Assembly: GCA_031418395.1 (NCBI GenBank)
Contig: JANOXL010000013.1
Coordinates: 1-14,357, forward strand
Direction of reading: 5' to 3'
DNA: 14,357 bases
From: JANYCG01 sp031418395
GTDB taxonomy: Bacteria > Pseudomonadota > Gammaproteobacteria > Burkholderiales > Burkholderiaceae_C
Shown here one piece after another: positions 14,198 to 14,357 of the stretch. A program made the position numbers and the translations under genes. Each line of letters opens with the position of its first letter. Position 1 is the first letter of the stretch. The notes beneath the pieces are model-generated. The model did no database searches and had not been told where the DNA came from. It saw only the letters and a program-made list of their open reading frames with translations.

Positions 14198-14357
14198 TCA
14201 TGCCAACCAGCGTTTGCGCCGCTTGTAACTCTTCGAGTCTTTGAATGACTTGCGTTCGCCGCCGCCCATACCCAAGTAAAACTCTTTTACGTCTTCGTTA
14301 TTGGCCAGGTCTTTTGCGACACCGTCCATCACGATGCGGCCTGATTCCATGATGTAG
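14198..14357 (-). CDS. livF: LivF-type branched-chain amino acid ABC transporter ATPase, C-terminal end
   Basis: Only the last 52 residues are inside the window. They begin YIMESGRIVMDGVAKDLANN, the segment of ABC ATPases after the H-loop (in LivF, typically Y-LE-GRIV-EG). They continue with EDVKEFYLGMG and finish with a GGERKSFKD, SYKRRKRW basic tail. That tail is typical of LivF proteins associated with ligase genes in this bacterial group. LivF is one of two cytoplasmic ATPases that power hydrophobic amino acid or aromatic acid uptake with LivG, LivH, LivM and a periplasmic binding protein; the others would lie beyond the window edge. The neighbouring PaaK-like ligase suggests the transporter imports an acid that is then CoA-activated. 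Confidence 0.88.
   Translation of the reverse strand, partial: YIMESGRIVMDGVAKDLANNEDVKEFYLGMGGGERKSFKDSKSYKRRKRWLA

Overview
The window is GC-rich with two AT-rich islands. It looks like a chromosomal segment of a Burkholderiales bacterium, most likely Comamonadaceae (Rhodoferax/Polaromonas/Variovorax-like). The grounds are two Bug-type periplasmic receptors, a DUF1840 protein, a DUF3237 protein, a LivF-type transporter end followed by a PaaK-like ligase, and a GC-rich intergenic hairpin of a kind familiar from that family. No tRNA, rRNA, CRISPR array, transposase or phage gene was seen.

Left block (1-4945). Bases 1-104 read as a prolyl oligopeptidase fragment on the plus strand. It abuts, at a TTCGAA palindrome, the N-terminal third of an MFS permease on the minus strand, so this is either a rearrangement breakpoint or an assembly chimera. 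Then come, all on the minus strand, a GIY-YIG-like small protein, a glutathione S-transferase and an aldo/keto reductase. A sodium:solute symporter diverges from the reductase and converges on an SDR oxidoreductase.

Middle block (5135-9481). A NUDIX hydrolase of the CoA-pyrophosphatase type is followed by an AT-rich gap and an exported GlcG/HbpS-like protein. After that comes a short possible remnant of a PQQ-dependent dehydrogenase. A minus-strand pair encodes a DUF3237 and a DUF2721 protein, followed by a lipoprotein monohaem cytochrome c with an FNR-like site upstream, a weak small ORF and a DUF1840 protein.

Right block (9589-14357, all minus strand). The C-terminus of a LivF-type ABC ATPase and a terminator-like hairpin are followed by a tight gene set: PaaK-like acyl-CoA ligase, Bug receptor, SDR dehydrogenase, an unrecognised 130-residue protein and a second Bug receptor. 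The last four genes overlap. Two of their junctions share the same TTGA overlap, in which a TTG start runs into a TGA stop. The set suggests capture, CoA activation and oxidation of a carboxylic (perhaps aromatic) acid, but the substrate cannot be read from the sequence. The 130-residue protein is the most novel component.
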